A stretch of 64,000 bases of DNA from Paraburkholderia sp. PGU19 (GCF_013426915.1 NZ_AP023179.1:868001-932000); one strand, 5' to 3'. Positions 43,037 to 53,137 are shown, counted from the first letter of the stretch. Notes: generated from the letters alone by a model not told the origin. Translations and numbers: made by a program.

Positions 43037-43990
43037 TTATGTGAGTTGCGCCGCGCGGCGGCGCGTGCGTGCCTCTGTGCGTGTGTTTCCCGCGCGTTTT
43101 GCGAGCGCGGCATTGACCGCGTCGCGCATGCATTGCGCGACGAGTTCCGATGCTTTCGTGCGCGTCGCGCGTGCGGGCCGCGCAATCACGAGCGGTTGAC
43201 GAATGGTCTCTTCGCGGATGGGCCGCTCGATCACGCCCGATGTTGCGGCCTGATCGCCTTGTGTGATCAGCAGCGACACGCCGAGTCCGTTCGCCACCAT
43301 CCCGCGTACGAGTGCCAGCGATGTCGCCCGAAAACGCACTTCGGGCGCAAGCCCGCATTGCCAGAACGGCGCCATCAGAAACTCGCGGCTGTGCGGCAGA
43401 TCAATCAGGATCAGCGGCTCTTTCGCGAGGTCGTGCAGCGACAGCCTGCCCGCTTTCTTCGCGAGCTTCGATTCTGCCGGCACGAGCGCGTAGGGACGAA
43501 GTTCCGCGAGACATTCGCGTTCGATATCGGCGGGTAAGCCGACGTCGTACATCAGCGCAAGTTCGATACGGCTGCTGCGCAATGCATCTTCGAGCTGCAT
43601 CAGATCGCCTTCGATGAAGCGTATCGACAAATCCGGGAAGCGTGCGCGCGCGATGCGCAGCAATTCGGGTAGGTAAACGGGCGCGATCGTGCTGAATACG
43701 CCAATCTGCACTTCGCCCGCTGCCGCGTCGCCGCTGTCGTCGGCCTCGAACGACGCAGCGGCGTTCAGCAGTTGATGCGCCTCCGCCAGCTTGCGCACGC
43801 CGAAGCGCGTCAACGTCATCTTCGCGCCTGACTCGCGGGTGAACAGCGTGTCGTCGAACAACGCTTCGAGTTCGCGAATGGCTACGGAAATGGACGGCTG
43901 CGATACGTTCAGCAGTTTTGCGGCCGCCGTCGTGCTGCCCGTTTCGGCCGCCGCCGTGAAATAACGCAAAAGCCGCAACGAGACACGCAT
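43037..43990 (-). CDS. LysR-type transcriptional regulator
   Basis: The 317-residue protein has the LysR helix-turn-helix at residues 1-60 (LRLLRYFTAAAETGSTTAAA, then LLNVSQPSISVAIRELE, with FTRESGAKMTLTRFG) and a substrate-binding domain of the periplasmic-binding type. It is transcribed away from the CoA-transferase gene, with 94 bases between, the usual arrangement for a regulator of the divergent genes. The effector is unknown; a CoA-ester, fatty acid or aromatic acid is plausible from the neighbours. The C-terminus is Arg-rich and ends in a charged tail. It is convergent with the thioredoxin-like gene 13 bases away. Confidence 0.92.
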   Translation of the reverse strand: MRVSLRLLRYFTAAAETGSTTAAAKLLNVSQPSISVAIRELEALFDDTLFTRESGAKMTLTRFGVRKLAEAHQLLNAAASFEADDSGDAAAGEVQIGVFSTIAPVYLPELLRIARARFPDLSIRFIEGDLMQLEDALRSSRIELALMYDVGLPADIERECLAELRPYALVPAESKLAKKAGRLSLHDLAKEPLILIDLPHSREFLMAPFWQCGLAPEVRFRATSLALVRGMVANGLGVSLLITQGDQAATSGVIERPIREETIRQPLVIARPARATRTKASELVAQCMRDAVNAALAKRAGNTRTEARTRRRAAQLT

Positions 43991-44084
43991 CAGAAAATCC
44001 TATAGGTGCTAGTTTGATTCGATATTTTACTTGATAGGCTGTGCGGCCGAGAATCGTTGCATCCCTGCTGAAAGGAGCATTTCG
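43991..44084. promoter_or_regulatory. Divergent LysR / CoA-transferase promoter region
   Basis: The 94-base gap has a perfect palindrome CCTATAGG (43999-44006) and ATAGG again at 44035-44039, and AT-rich TGATTCGATATTTTAC (44015-44030). These are suitable as LysR binding and promoter sites; the A/T-rich core stands out in a GC-rich genome. Confidence 0.5.
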
Positions 44085-45332
44085 ATGCAACATGCGAATC
44101 TGCCGCTGGAAGGCCTGCGCGTGGTCGACTTCTCGCGCGTGCTGGCCGGCCCGTATTGCGCCGCGCTGCTCGGCGATCTGGGCGCCGATGTGATCAAGAT
44201 CGAGCCGCCTTCGGGCGATGACTATCGCGCCGTCGGCCCGTTTGCCGCAGATGGCGAGAGCGGTCTGTTCGCCGCGATGAACCGCAACAAGCGCAGCATC
44301 GTGCTCGATCTGAAAACGGAAGCGGGTCGTGAACTCGCGCGCGCGTTGTGCGCGGATGCCGATGTCGTCGTCGAGAATTTCCGGCCGGGCGTCGCGGACA
44401 GGCTGGGCATCGGTTACGCGGATTTGAGCGCCGCGAATCCGTCTCTCGTGTATGCGAGCGTGTCGGGCTTCGGGCAGACGGGTCCCGAATCGCATCGCCC
44501 CGCGTACGACATCATCTTGCAGGCGATGTGCGGCCTGATGGACGCAACGGGTTCGCCCGACGGCCCGCCGACGATGATCGGCGAGTCGGTATCGGATGTC
44601 GTCAGCGGGCTATTCGCGTCGTGGGGCGTGCTTGCCGCGTTGCTGGGCCGCGAGAAGAACGGCAAGGGCACGCATGTCGACGTGTCGATGTTCGACGCGA
44701 CGCTCGGCCTGAGCGCGACGCTCGTCGCGCGCTACGCGGCGACGGGAATCGCGCCGCGCCGCGTGGGCAACCGGCATCCGTCGTCGGCGCCGTTCGGCGC
44801 GTATCGCGCCGCCGATGGCTTCTATGTTGTCGCGGTGCTCAACAACAAGCTCTTCGCGGCGTTCGCGCATGCGATCGGCGCGCCACATCTTGCCGACGAT
44901 CCGCATTTCGCCAGCGATGCATCGCGTTGCCGTCACGAAGGCGATTTGCGCGCGACGATCGAAGCGTGGTCGTCGGCGCTGAGCGTTGATGAGGTCAATT
45001 GCATTCTCGGCGCAGCGGGCATTCCCGTCGCGCCGATTCGCAATCTTCAGGAGGCGCTTGAGAGCGAACACGCTGCGCATCGTGGTTTGCTGACCGAGGT
45101 GCGGCGAGACGGACATAGAAAGCGCGTGCCGGCGCAGCCGGTGAAGTTTTCCGCGTACGGGGCCAATTGCGTGTCGCCTGCGCCTGCGCTCGGCGAACAC
45201 GCCGACGCGCTGTTGCAGCAACTCGGCTATGACGCCGACGACATCGTGTCGTTGCGCGAGCGCGGCGCGTTCGGCGTTCATGCAATTAGTGCGATCGATG
45301 TCAATCGCAGCGAGGAGAAAGATCATGCATAA
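44085..45332 (+). CDS. CaiB/BaiF-type CoA transferase (class III)
   Basis: The 415-residue protein moves CoA between acids. The N-terminal LRVVDFSRVLAGPYCAALLG and DLGADVIKIEPPSGDDYR, and the middle NKRSIVLDLKTEAGRE, VENFRPGVADRLGIGY and YDIILQAMCGLMDATG (the last carrying the catalytic Asp) are family signatures. ATG 44085 follows a perfect AAAGGAG site. It overlaps the acyl-CoA dehydrogenase gene by eight bases, so the two act in one pathway: activation of an acid by CoA transfer and then its oxidation. The acid is not known. A LysR regulator is divergent. Confidence 0.92.
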   Translation: MQHANLPLEGLRVVDFSRVLAGPYCAALLGDLGADVIKIEPPSGDDYRAVGPFAADGESGLFAAMNRNKRSIVLDLKTEAGRELARALCADADVVVENFRPGVADRLGIGYADLSAANPSLVYASVSGFGQTGPESHRPAYDIILQAMCGLMDATGSPDGPPTMIGESVSDVVSGLFASWGVLAALLGREKNGKGTHVDVSMFDATLGLSATLVARYAATGIAPRRVGNRHPSSAPFGAYRAADGFYVVAVLNNKLFAAFAHAIGAPHLADDPHFASDASRCRHEGDLRATIEAWSSALSVDEVNCILGAAGIPVAPIRNLQEALESEHAAHRGLLTEVRRDGHRKRVPAQPVKFSAYGANCVSPAPALGEHADALLQQLGYDADDIVSLRERGAFGVHAISAIDVNRSEEKDHA

Positions 45333-46464
45333 GCGGCTGGGCATCGAAGACAGTGACGTGGAAATTGCCGATGCGATCGCTCGTTTCGCGCAAAGCGAAC
45401 TCGCGCCGCGCGCCGCGCAAGTCGATCGAGAGGAGCTTTCGACGACGCGCTACGTCGCGCAACTCGCCGAACTCGGCGTGATGGGCATGAACCTGCCGGA
45501 GCGGTGGGGCGGGGTGGAGGCATCGCCGGTGGCGCTCGTGCTGTCGCTGGTGGAGATCGCGAAGGCCTGCGCGTCGACTTCGTCGATGATCGGCGCGCAC
45601 TACCTCGCGACGGATTCGATCCTGATCGGCGGCGACGATGCGTTGCGCGATCGCTATTTGCCCGACGCGGCGAGCGGCAAAAAACTCGGCGCGTTTGCGC
45701 TGACCGAGCCGCGCGCGGGCTCCAATCCCGCCGACATGGCGACGCGCGCCACGCGCGAAGGCGACGGCTACAGGCTCACGGGCGTCAAGCATTTCATCTC
45801 GAACGCCGATGCGGCCGGTTTCATCGTCGTGTATGCGAAGACCGATCCCGAGGCGGGCACGCGCGGAATCAGCGCTTTCGTGGTCGACCGGCATATGCCA
45901 GGCGTCGATGTCGCGCCCGCCGAAAAACTCATGGGCATTCGTGGCGCGCCAGCGCACGAAGTCGCGCTCGATTGCTTCGTCCCCGCTGTGAACCGGCTCG
46001 GTGCGGAAGGCAGCGGCTTTCGCACGGCGATGAAAGTGCTCGACAACAGCCGGCTCGATGTGGCCGCAACGTCTATCGGGATTGCGGAAGCGGCGTTGTC
46101 GGCGGCCATTGGATGGCTGAAAGAACGGCGGGTGGGCGGCGAGCCGCTATCGAACCGGCAAGGTTTGCAATGGACCATCGCCGACATGAAGACGCGCCTT
46201 GAAGCGGCATGGCTGCTGACCTTGCAGGCGGCCGCGAAGCGCGCAGCGGGGGAGCCGTTCACGCAGGATGCGTCGATGGCGAAGCTTTATGCATCGGAGA
46301 TGGTTGCATTCGTCACCGATGCAGCGTTGCAGATGCATGGTGGCTACGGCTTCACGCGCGAGATGCCACTTGAGCGCTACGTGCGCGATGCGCGGATTTT
46401 GCGTATCTACGAAGGGTCGTCCGAGATTCAGCGGACGGTGATTGCGCGGTCGGTGTTGGGATGA
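45325..46464 (+). CDS. Acyl-CoA dehydrogenase
   Basis: The 379-residue FAD enzyme has FALTEPRAGSNPADMATRA (FAD/substrate contact near residue 130), the C-terminal QMHGGYGFTREMPLERYVRD and IYEGSSEIQRTVIARSVLG, in which the Glu of YEG is the catalytic base. Length and order match short- to medium-chain or branched-chain acyl-CoA dehydrogenases; electrons would go to ETF. ATG 45325 follows GAGGAG and lies inside the end of the CoA-transferase gene. The pair is probably induced by the substrate through the divergent LysR regulator. Confidence 0.94.
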   Translation: MHKRLGIEDSDVEIADAIARFAQSELAPRAAQVDREELSTTRYVAQLAELGVMGMNLPERWGGVEASPVALVLSLVEIAKACASTSSMIGAHYLATDSILIGGDDALRDRYLPDAASGKKLGAFALTEPRAGSNPADMATRATREGDGYRLTGVKHFISNADAAGFIVVYAKTDPEAGTRGISAFVVDRHMPGVDVAPAEKLMGIRGAPAHEVALDCFVPAVNRLGAEGSGFRTAMKVLDNSRLDVAATSIGIAEAALSAAIGWLKERRVGGEPLSNRQGLQWTIADMKTRLEAAWLLTLQAAAKRAAGEPFTQDASMAKLYASEMVAFVTDAALQMHGGYGFTREMPLERYVRDARILRIYEGSSEIQRTVIARSVLG

Positions 46465-46508
46465 GCGGCGCTATACACGAAGGACACACGTGAGCGGTGG
46501 AGAAAAGC

Positions 46509-46541
46509 AAAAAGCCCAGTCACGAGGACTGGGCTTTTTTT
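46509..46541. terminator. Terminator, acyl-CoA dehydrogenase / tRNA-Thr
   Basis: AAAGCCCAGTC (46511-46521) pairs with GACTGGGCTTT (46527-46537) around ACGAG, flanked by T on the plus strand and A before. It can end the plus-strand operon and the minus-strand tRNA. Confidence 0.88.
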
Positions 46542-46549
46542 GATTCTGC

Positions 46550-46625
46550 TGGTGCCGGAAAGAGGAATCGAACCCCCGACCTTCGCATTACGAATGCGCT
46601 GCTCTACCGTCTGAGCTATTCCGGC
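46550..46625 (-). tRNA. tRNA-Thr (anticodon CGT)
   Basis: A 76-base cloverleaf on the minus strand with acceptor GCCGGAA/TTCCGGC, D arm AGCTCAGACGGTAGAGC, anticodon loop TTCGTAA (anticodon CGT, reading ACG), T loop GGTTCGATTCC and encoded CCA. Confidence 0.96.
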
Positions 46626-46669
46626 GCCTTTGTTGCTTTCGTTTAGTTCGTCAGCAACGAAGAAGCAAG

Positions 46670-46698
46670 ATTATAGAGTGCTCTGTATCGGCACGCAA
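46670..46698 (-). promoter_or_regulatory. Promoter of tRNA-Thr
   Basis: On the minus strand TTGCGT (46693-46698) and TATAAT (46670-46675) are separated by 17 bases, a strong sigma-70 promoter in the 82-base gap between fbp and the tRNA. Confidence 0.75.
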
Positions 46699-46707
46699 GT
46701 GCTTTTC

Positions 46708-47724
<1,017 letters not shown>

Positions 47725-47848
47725 TGCAGTACTCCGGAGAGGCTTGGGAATTCCCTGATTTTAACCTTTCGATGTGCGGGTTCCGTGACTTTAAAAAATC
47801 GCCGCCCGAAGTCGCGCTCCCGTCGCGCTTCCGGGACGGACTAAGGCG

Positions 47849-48289
47849 TCAACGCGAGGCCGCGACCCTGCGCGTCGCGGTCGCTGCGTCTTCGGCGGCT
47901 TTTAGCTGCTCGCGCGACAACTGTGGGTGCTTGGGCCGGCGCGCCGGCGGCAGCGGCTCGATTTCGCGCTTGATCTGCTCGCCCGATTCCGCAATTGCGA
48001 CACGCAGGTCGTAGGCGATCTGAAGATTGAGCCAGAAGAGCGGGCTATTGTTGAAAAAGCACGACAGACGCAAGGCGGTTTCCGACGAAATGGCCCGCTT
48101 GCCGCGCACGATGTCATTGACGCGCGGCGCGGGCACGCGCAGCGCAATGGACAGCGCGTGGGCCGACATGCCGAGCGGTTCGAGAAATTCGCTGCGCAGG
48201 ATGTCGCCTGGCGTTGCTTCAGGCATGCGCTCGCCGGTGGAAACGTCGGAGAAGTCGAGGTTTTCGAGTTCAGAGCGTTTGATGACCAT
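47849..48289 (-). CDS. higA: HigA-type antitoxin, helix-turn-helix protein
   Basis: The 146-residue protein has an N-terminal XRE helix-turn-helix: GDILRSEFLEPLGMSAHAL, SIALRVPAPRVNDIVRGKRA and SSETALRLSCFFNNSPLFWL, which is the standard HigA (VapI-like) pattern. A C-terminal extension of about 40 residues rich in Pro, Arg and Ala is longer than usual. It lies 16 bases downstream of the toxin gene, in the toxin-first order typical of higBA. ATG 48289 gives the family start; longer frames run into the toxin gene. It likely represses its own operon. Confidence 0.85.
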   Translation of the reverse strand: MVIKRSELENLDFSDVSTGERMPEATPGDILRSEFLEPLGMSAHALSIALRVPAPRVNDIVRGKRAISSETALRLSCFFNNSPLFWLNLQIAYDLRVAIAESGEQIKREIEPLPPARRPKHPQLSREQLKAAEDAATATRRVAASR

Positions 48290-48305
48290 GATGGTTTCCC
48301 ATGAT

Positions 48306-48608
48306 TCAGTGATAGTCGACGATCTCGACATTGAGGGCGTCGCCGTCGATGTACTGGAAACAGATGCGCCACTGCGCGTTGATACGGATGCTCCATTGCC
48401 CGCTGCGCGCGCCTTGCAGCAGTTCGAGCCGGTTGCCGGGTGGCACGAACATGTCGTTGATGCACTCTGCGGCATCGATCAACAGGAGCTTGCGGCGCGC
48501 GGCGAGCTGTACTTCGCGCGGCAGCGACCGCACGAATATGCCGTTGAAGACGGCAGCGGTTTCTTTGTCATTAAAAGTAGAGATCACGGGAAGTGTATAA
48601 CGTGGCAT
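48306..48608 (-). CDS. higB: HigB-type toxin (RelE/ParE superfamily)
   Basis: The 100-residue protein has the fold of ribosome-dependent mRNA interferases: helices with FNDKETAAVFNGIFVRSLP, REVQLAARRKLLLIDAAECI, then FVPPGNRLELLQGARSGQWS and IRINAQWRICFQYIDGDALN (R-I-N-x-Q-W-R-I-C-F is the conserved HigB strand). The Arg/Tyr/His set at the end (VEIVDYH) fits. ATG 48608 gives 100 residues; a GTG at 48587 would give the more usual HigB start (M-I-S-T-F). A TATACA box at about 48594-48599 would fit the GTG start. HigA follows 16 bases later. Confidence 0.85.
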   Translation of the reverse strand: MPRYTLPVISTFNDKETAAVFNGIFVRSLPREVQLAARRKLLLIDAAECINDMFVPPGNRLELLQGARSGQWSIRINAQWRICFQYIDGDALNVEIVDYH

Positions 48609-48713
48609 GTTAAACGTAAACCATCAAATGAACACGTTCAGTGTGATCGCAACAACGACGCGCAACCAGTCAGCACAATGGCGTAGGCAAAATCGCATTC
48701 CGCAAAACAGACG

Positions 48714-48742
48714 AAAAAAAGCCGGCACATGTGCCGGCTTTT
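48714..48742. terminator. Palindromic terminator behind pepN
   Basis: AAAAGCCGGCACATGTGCCGGCTTTT (48717-48742) is fully palindromic, with seven A on the left, read as T on the minus strand. It lies just after the pepN stop. Confidence 0.88.
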
Positions 48743-48766
48743 GCGTACAGCAGAACCGTTAGAAAA

Positions 48767-51469
48767 TCAGGCCAAAGCCTTCTCGACGATTTCGCGCACG
48801 TCGCGCGATTTCGCCTGCGCTGCGACCTTTTCCAGTGCCGCGCGCATCTGGTCGCGCAGCGCCGGCGTAAAGCGTCGCCACAGTTCCAGCGCGCGGGCGA
48901 GGCGCGCCGCGACTTGCGGATTCAACGCGTCGAGCGCGATCACCTGTTCGGCCCAGAATGCATAGCCCGAGCCATCCGCCGCGTGGAACTGCGCCGGGTT
49001 CGCCGAGCAGAAGCTGAAGATCAGCGAGCGGGCGCGGTTCGGGTTCTTCAGGGTGAACGCTGGATGCGCCATCAGCTTGCGCACGATCTCGATCACGGGC
49101 CGCGCTTTCGTGCCGCGCTGCATCGCCTGCAGCGCGAACCATTTGTCGATCACGAGCGGCTCGTTCTCGAAGCGGCGATAGAAGTCGTCGAGCGCGTCGG
49201 CTGCTGCCGCCCCGCCGTTCGACGCAGCCGCCGTCAGCAACGCGGACAGCGCGGAGGCGCGATCCGTCATGTTGTTCGCCGCGTCGTACTGCGCTTTCGC
49301 GAGGCGCACGGCGTCGGCGGGATCGTCGAGTTCGGCGAGATAGGCGAGCGCCAGATTTTTCAGCGCGCGATGCCCGCCTGCTTCGGGCGTCGGTTCGTAG
49401 GCGCCCGGCGTCTGATGCCGTTCGTAGACCGCGAGCCAGTCGCCCTTGAGCGCCGACGCGAGACGTTTGCGCACGAACTGCCGCGCGCTGTGCACGGCGG
49501 CGGGGTTCGACTCGTCCATCTGCTCGGCGAGATACGCTTCCGACGGCAGCATCAGCGCGAGTTCGCGGAACGCGGGCGACAGCGTCTCGTCGTTGAGCAC
49601 GCGGCCAAACGCGGCGACGACGGTATCGTCCAGTTCCAGCGCCTTGCCCGTTGCCGCGTGCTCGGCGAGCGTCAGCAACTCGCGCGTCGCGAGACGCTGG
49701 CCGGCTTCCCAGCGGTTGAACGGATCGCTGTCGTGCGCGAGCAGGAACGCGAGTTCGTCCGCCGTGTAGTCGTATTCGACGACGACTGGCGCCGAGAAAT
49801 TTCTCAGCAATGACGGCAGCGGTTTTTCGGCCACATCGACGAACGTGAAGCTCTGTTCCTTCTCCGTGAATTCGAGCACGCGCGTGGTGTGCGGCGACGC
49901 CGACGCCTCGCCTTCGAGGCGCAGCGGCATGTCGTTGCCGTCCTCGCCGATCAGGCCGATCGCGAACGGAATCAATAACGGGCCCTTTTGCGTTTCGCGC
50001 GCGGTAGCCGGGGCATCGCCGTAGCCCTGCGTGAGCGTCAACGTATAGCGCTTTTGCGACGCGTCATAGTGCGTGTCGACCGTGATGCGCGGCGTGCCCG
50101 CCTGGCTGTACCAACGTTCGTACTGGGCGAGGTCGCGGCCATTCGCGTCGGCCATCGCGTGACGGAAGTCGTCGCAGGTGACGGCCTGGCCGTCGTGGCG
50201 CTTGAAGTACAGGTCCATACCGCGCCGGAAGCCTTCGCGTCCGAACAGCGTCTGATACATCCGCACGACTTCCGAGCCCTTCTCATAGACGGTCATCGTG
50301 TAGAAGTTGTTGATCTCAACGTAGCTCTCCGGACGCACCGGGTGCGCCATAGGGCCGGCATCCTCGGCGAACTGCATCTGACGCAGGACGCGCACGTCTT
50401 CGATACGCTTGGTCGCGCGCGCCGCCTGGTTCTCAACCGTGCTGCCGCCGCTTGCCATATCGGCGGAAAACTCCTGATCGCGGAACACGGTCAGCCCTTC
50501 TTTCAGGCTCAGCTGGAACCAGTCGCGGCAGGTGACGCGGTTGCCCGTCCAGTTATGGAAGTACTCGTGGCCGACCACGGCTTCGATGTTCGAAAAGTCG
50601 GTGTCCGTCGCGGTTTCGGGATTGGCCAGCACGTACTTCGTGTTGAAGATATTGAGGCCCTTGTTCTCCATCGCGCCCATGTTGAAGTCGCTCACGGCGA
50701 CGATCATGAAGCGGTCCAGGTCGAGCTCCAGGCCGAAACGCTCTTCGTCCCAGCGGATCGAGTGGATCAGCGAATCCATTGCGTGACGGGTCTTGTCGAG
50801 ATCGTGCGGCTCGACCCAGACCTGCAGCAGCTTCTCCTTGCCCGAGCGCGACTTCACGCGTTCCTCCAGCGCGACCAGCTTGCCCGCGACGAGCGCGAAC
50901 AGATAGCTCGGTTTCCTGAACGGATCTTCCCAGCGCGCGAAGTGGCGGCCGTCGGGCAGATCGCCCTGTTCGAGCAGGTTGCCGTTGGACAGCAGCACCG
51001 GGTACGCTGCCTTGTCGGCGCGCAGCGTGACCGTGTAGGTCGCCATCACATCCGGGCGGTCGAGGAACCACGTGATGCGCCGAAAGCCCTCGGCCTCGCA
51101 TTGCGTGAAGAAGTTGCCGCTGGACACATAAAGGCCCGACAGCGTCGTGTTCGCCGCGGCATTGCAGATGCCCGTCAGCGTCAGCTCGAACGAATCGGGC
51201 ACGTTGTCGACGGTGAGGCCGTGCTCGTGCGCGTGAACGTTGGCATACGGCTTGCCGTCGATCGATGCCTCGACGAACTGCAGTGCCTCGCCCATCAGTT
51301 CGAGATGCGTGGCGCGCACCGCGTCGGGATTGCGGCGGATGCGCATCGTATTCCTGACGACCGTACGCTCTGGGACGAGATCGAACTCGAGCGCAACGGT
51401 ATCGATGAGAAAAGCGGGGGGCGCGTAGTCGGCGCGGCGGATCACTTGAGGCGTTTCGGTATCGGCCAT
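48767..51469 (-). CDS. pepN: Aminopeptidase N
   Basis: This 900-residue zinc metallopeptidase (M1 family) removes N-terminal residues from peptides. The motifs GAMENKGLNIFNTKYVL (exopeptidase GAMEN) and VVGHEYFHNWTGNRVTCRDW (zinc HExxH, then E in the next helix) are intact near residues 260-320. A nearby Tyr in VYEKGSEVVRMYQTL helps catalysis. The C-terminal part is the helical DUF3458 (PepN_C) domain. ATG 51469 is the family start (MADTETPQVIRRADYAPP); the frame extends upstream into the promoter. It is a single-gene unit on the minus strand, with a strong terminator. Confidence 0.96.
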   Translation of the reverse strand: MADTETPQVIRRADYAPPAFLIDTVALEFDLVPERTVVRNTMRIRRNPDAVRATHLELMGEALQFVEASIDGKPYANVHAHEHGLTVDNVPDSFELTLTGICNAAANTTLSGLYVSSGNFFTQCEAEGFRRITWFLDRPDVMATYTVTLRADKAAYPVLLSNGNLLEQGDLPDGRHFARWEDPFRKPSYLFALVAGKLVALEERVKSRSGKEKLLQVWVEPHDLDKTRHAMDSLIHSIRWDEERFGLELDLDRFMIVAVSDFNMGAMENKGLNIFNTKYVLANPETATDTDFSNIEAVVGHEYFHNWTGNRVTCRDWFQLSLKEGLTVFRDQEFSADMASGGSTVENQAARATKRIEDVRVLRQMQFAEDAGPMAHPVRPESYVEINNFYTMTVYEKGSEVVRMYQTLFGREGFRRGMDLYFKRHDGQAVTCDDFRHAMADANGRDLAQYERWYSQAGTPRITVDTHYDASQKRYTLTLTQGYGDAPATARETQKGPLLIPFAIGLIGEDGNDMPLRLEGEASASPHTTRVLEFTEKEQSFTFVDVAEKPLPSLLRNFSAPVVVEYDYTADELAFLLAHDSDPFNRWEAGQRLATRELLTLAEHAATGKALELDDTVVAAFGRVLNDETLSPAFRELALMLPSEAYLAEQMDESNPAAVHSARQFVRKRLASALKGDWLAVYERHQTPGAYEPTPEAGGHRALKNLALAYLAELDDPADAVRLAKAQYDAANNMTDRASALSALLTAAASNGGAAAADALDDFYRRFENEPLVIDKWFALQAMQRGTKARPVIEIVRKLMAHPAFTLKNPNRARSLIFSFCSANPAQFHAADGSGYAFWAEQVIALDALNPQVAARLARALELWRRFTPALRDQMRAALEKVAAQAKSRDVREIVEKALA

Positions 51470-51660
51470 GGTGTCGTGTCGGGAATAAGCTCGAAGCCGG
51501 CGCGTTATATACATACTGTCAAACACGTGCCGGGTGATCGGACCATTGTACAAAGCCTCGGCCGATCGTGCGGGCAGAACTTTTTACCGTCTTGTCCGGT
51601 CAGCGTATTATCGGGCCGCTCGCGCGGCAGGCGCGAGCGACGATACGAACGAGGACGACC

Positions 51661-52365
51661 ATGAAGCTCGACCGATTGACCCGCCAGGCCGCACTCGTGC
51701 TTGCGGCGTTCGCCACGCTGCTGGCTGGCTGCACGACCTACGTCACGTCGCAGGTGACGGCCTTTTCCGACTGGAGCGGCAGCGACGCGACGCGCACTTA
51801 CGCGTTCGCGCGCACGGCTGATCAGAAGAACAATCTCGAGCAGGCCACTTACGAACAGATCGTCGCAAACGAACTCGCGCTGCATGCGTTCCGACAGACC
51901 GACGAGCGCGAAGCGCACTATCTGATCGCGCTCGCGTATGGCATGCGCTCGGACACCGTGACGGTCTCGCAGCCCGTCTATTACTACAGCGCGTGGCCCG
52001 GCCCGTATTACTGGGGCCGCCCGTTCGACCCGTGGGGACCATGGGGTCCATGGGGCCCGTATTCGGGGGGCTATGTGAACCAGAGTTATCCCGTGTACAC
52101 GCATCTGCTCGGCATCCGCATCACGGATCGCGTCACAGGCAAGGAACTCTACAACGTGACGGCGCGCAACACGGACGAGGAGTCTTCGCTGATCGCCGCG
52201 ATGCCGTATCTCGCGCGCAGCGCGATGTCCGATTTCCCGCTGGGCAACGGCGTGGTGCGCACCGTCAAGCTGCCCGTCGACGGGAAGGGCGGGATTTCGA
52301 ACGAAGTGGCGGCCGACAATGCTGCGCCGCCGGTGCCAGCCTCGGGTGCGAAGACGGTTCAGTAA
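51661..52365 (+). CDS. Lipoprotein of DUF4136 type
   Basis: The 234-residue lipoprotein has a signal ending LAGC (Cys 24) and a mature part starting TTYVTSQVTAFSDWSGSDA, then RTYAFARTADQKNN, the family pattern of DUF4136. A Tyr/Trp/Pro-rich middle (YYYSAWPGPYYWGRPFDPW, then PWGPWGPWGPYSGG) is an unusual low-complexity stretch. The DUF4136 family is periplasmic or outer-membrane attached and of unknown role. The GAGGACGACC site lies before the ATG. It is followed by a strong bidirectional hairpin at 52408-52439. Confidence 0.85.
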   Translation: MKLDRLTRQAALVLAAFATLLAGCTTYVTSQVTAFSDWSGSDATRTYAFARTADQKNNLEQATYEQIVANELALHAFRQTDEREAHYLIALAYGMRSDTVTVSQPVYYYSAWPGPYYWGRPFDPWGPWGPWGPYSGGYVNQSYPVYTHLLGIRITDRVTGKELYNVTARNTDEESSLIAAMPYLARSAMSDFPLGNGVVRTVKLPVDGKGGISNEVAADNAAPPVPASGAKTVQ

Positions 52366-52407
52366 GCGCGGTTCGGGAAGCGGTTCAGTACGCGCTGTCC
52401 ACAAAAG

Positions 52408-52447
52408 AACGGCCGCATCGCGTGAGCGATGCGGCCGTTGCTTTTTA
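52408..52447. terminator. Bidirectional terminator, DUF4136 gene / GDT1 gene
   Basis: AACGGCCGCATCGC (52408-52421) pairs perfectly with GCGATGCGGCCGTT (52426-52439) around GTGA, followed by GCTTTTTAC on the plus strand and AAAAG before on the other side. Confidence 0.88.
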
Positions 52448-52485
52448 CAGGCACAGGCACCATTGCCGCACGACCCGGAAGACGG

Positions 52486-53058
52486 TCAGACGCCGATGCC
52501 CATCAACGCCATTGCGCCGAGCACGACGAACATGACCGCAGCGATCCCGTGCACGAGTTTGGTCGGCAGCTTGTGCGCGAAGCGGTCGCCGAGCAGGATC
52601 GCCGGCACGTTCGCGAGCATCATGCCGAGCGTCGTGCCCGCAACGACACCGAAGAACTCGTGAAAGCGAGCGGCGAGCGCGACCGTTGCGATTTGCGTCT
52701 TGTCGCCCATTTCGGCGAGAAAGAATGTGACCACGGTTGCGCCGAACACGCCGAAGTGCGTGCGGTTGGTGTTCGCTTCGGCGTCGTCGAGTTTGTCGGG
52801 CACGAGAATCCACAAGCCCATGCCGATGAACGATGCCGCTAGCGCCCAGCGCATCACGGTCGGCGTGACGAGCGAGCCGAGCCACGCGCCGAGCGCGCCG
52901 GCGCCCGCATGGTTGATGAGCGTTGCGACGAGCACGCCGAGAATGATGGGCAGCGGCTTGCGGTAGCGGGCGGCGAGGACGAGCGACAGCAGTTGGGTCT
53001 TGTCGCCGATTTCAGCCAGCGCGACCGCGCCCGTCGAGATCAGAAAGGCTTGTTCCAC
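52486..53058 (-). CDS. GDT1/TMEM165 (UPF0016) family manganese exporter
   Basis: The 190-residue protein has six hydrophobic segments in two repeats, each with the family signature E-x-G-D-K-T-Q: VALAEIGDKTQLLSLVLAAR near residue 15 and FFLAEMGDKTQIATVALAAR near residue 113. The Glu, Gly, Asp and Lys of both signatures are intact and form the ion path. Bacterial members (such as MneA in Vibrio) export manganese; that is family knowledge. The presence of a yybP-ykoY manganese riboswitch just upstream supports the same role here. Confidence 0.92.
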   Translation of the reverse strand: MEQAFLISTGAVALAEIGDKTQLLSLVLAARYRKPLPIILGVLVATLINHAGAGALGAWLGSLVTPTVMRWALAASFIGMGLWILVPDKLDDAEANTNRTHFGVFGATVVTFFLAEMGDKTQIATVALAARFHEFFGVVAGTTLGMMLANVPAILLGDRFAHKLPTKLVHGIAAVMFVVLGAMALMGIGV

Positions 53059-53137
53059 GTTTTGATAGATTCCCCGGGCCGAGATGTGTGCGAGCGACGA
53101 CCCACAACGCGCCGGGCCCTAAAGCGGCGGTGGTGGA

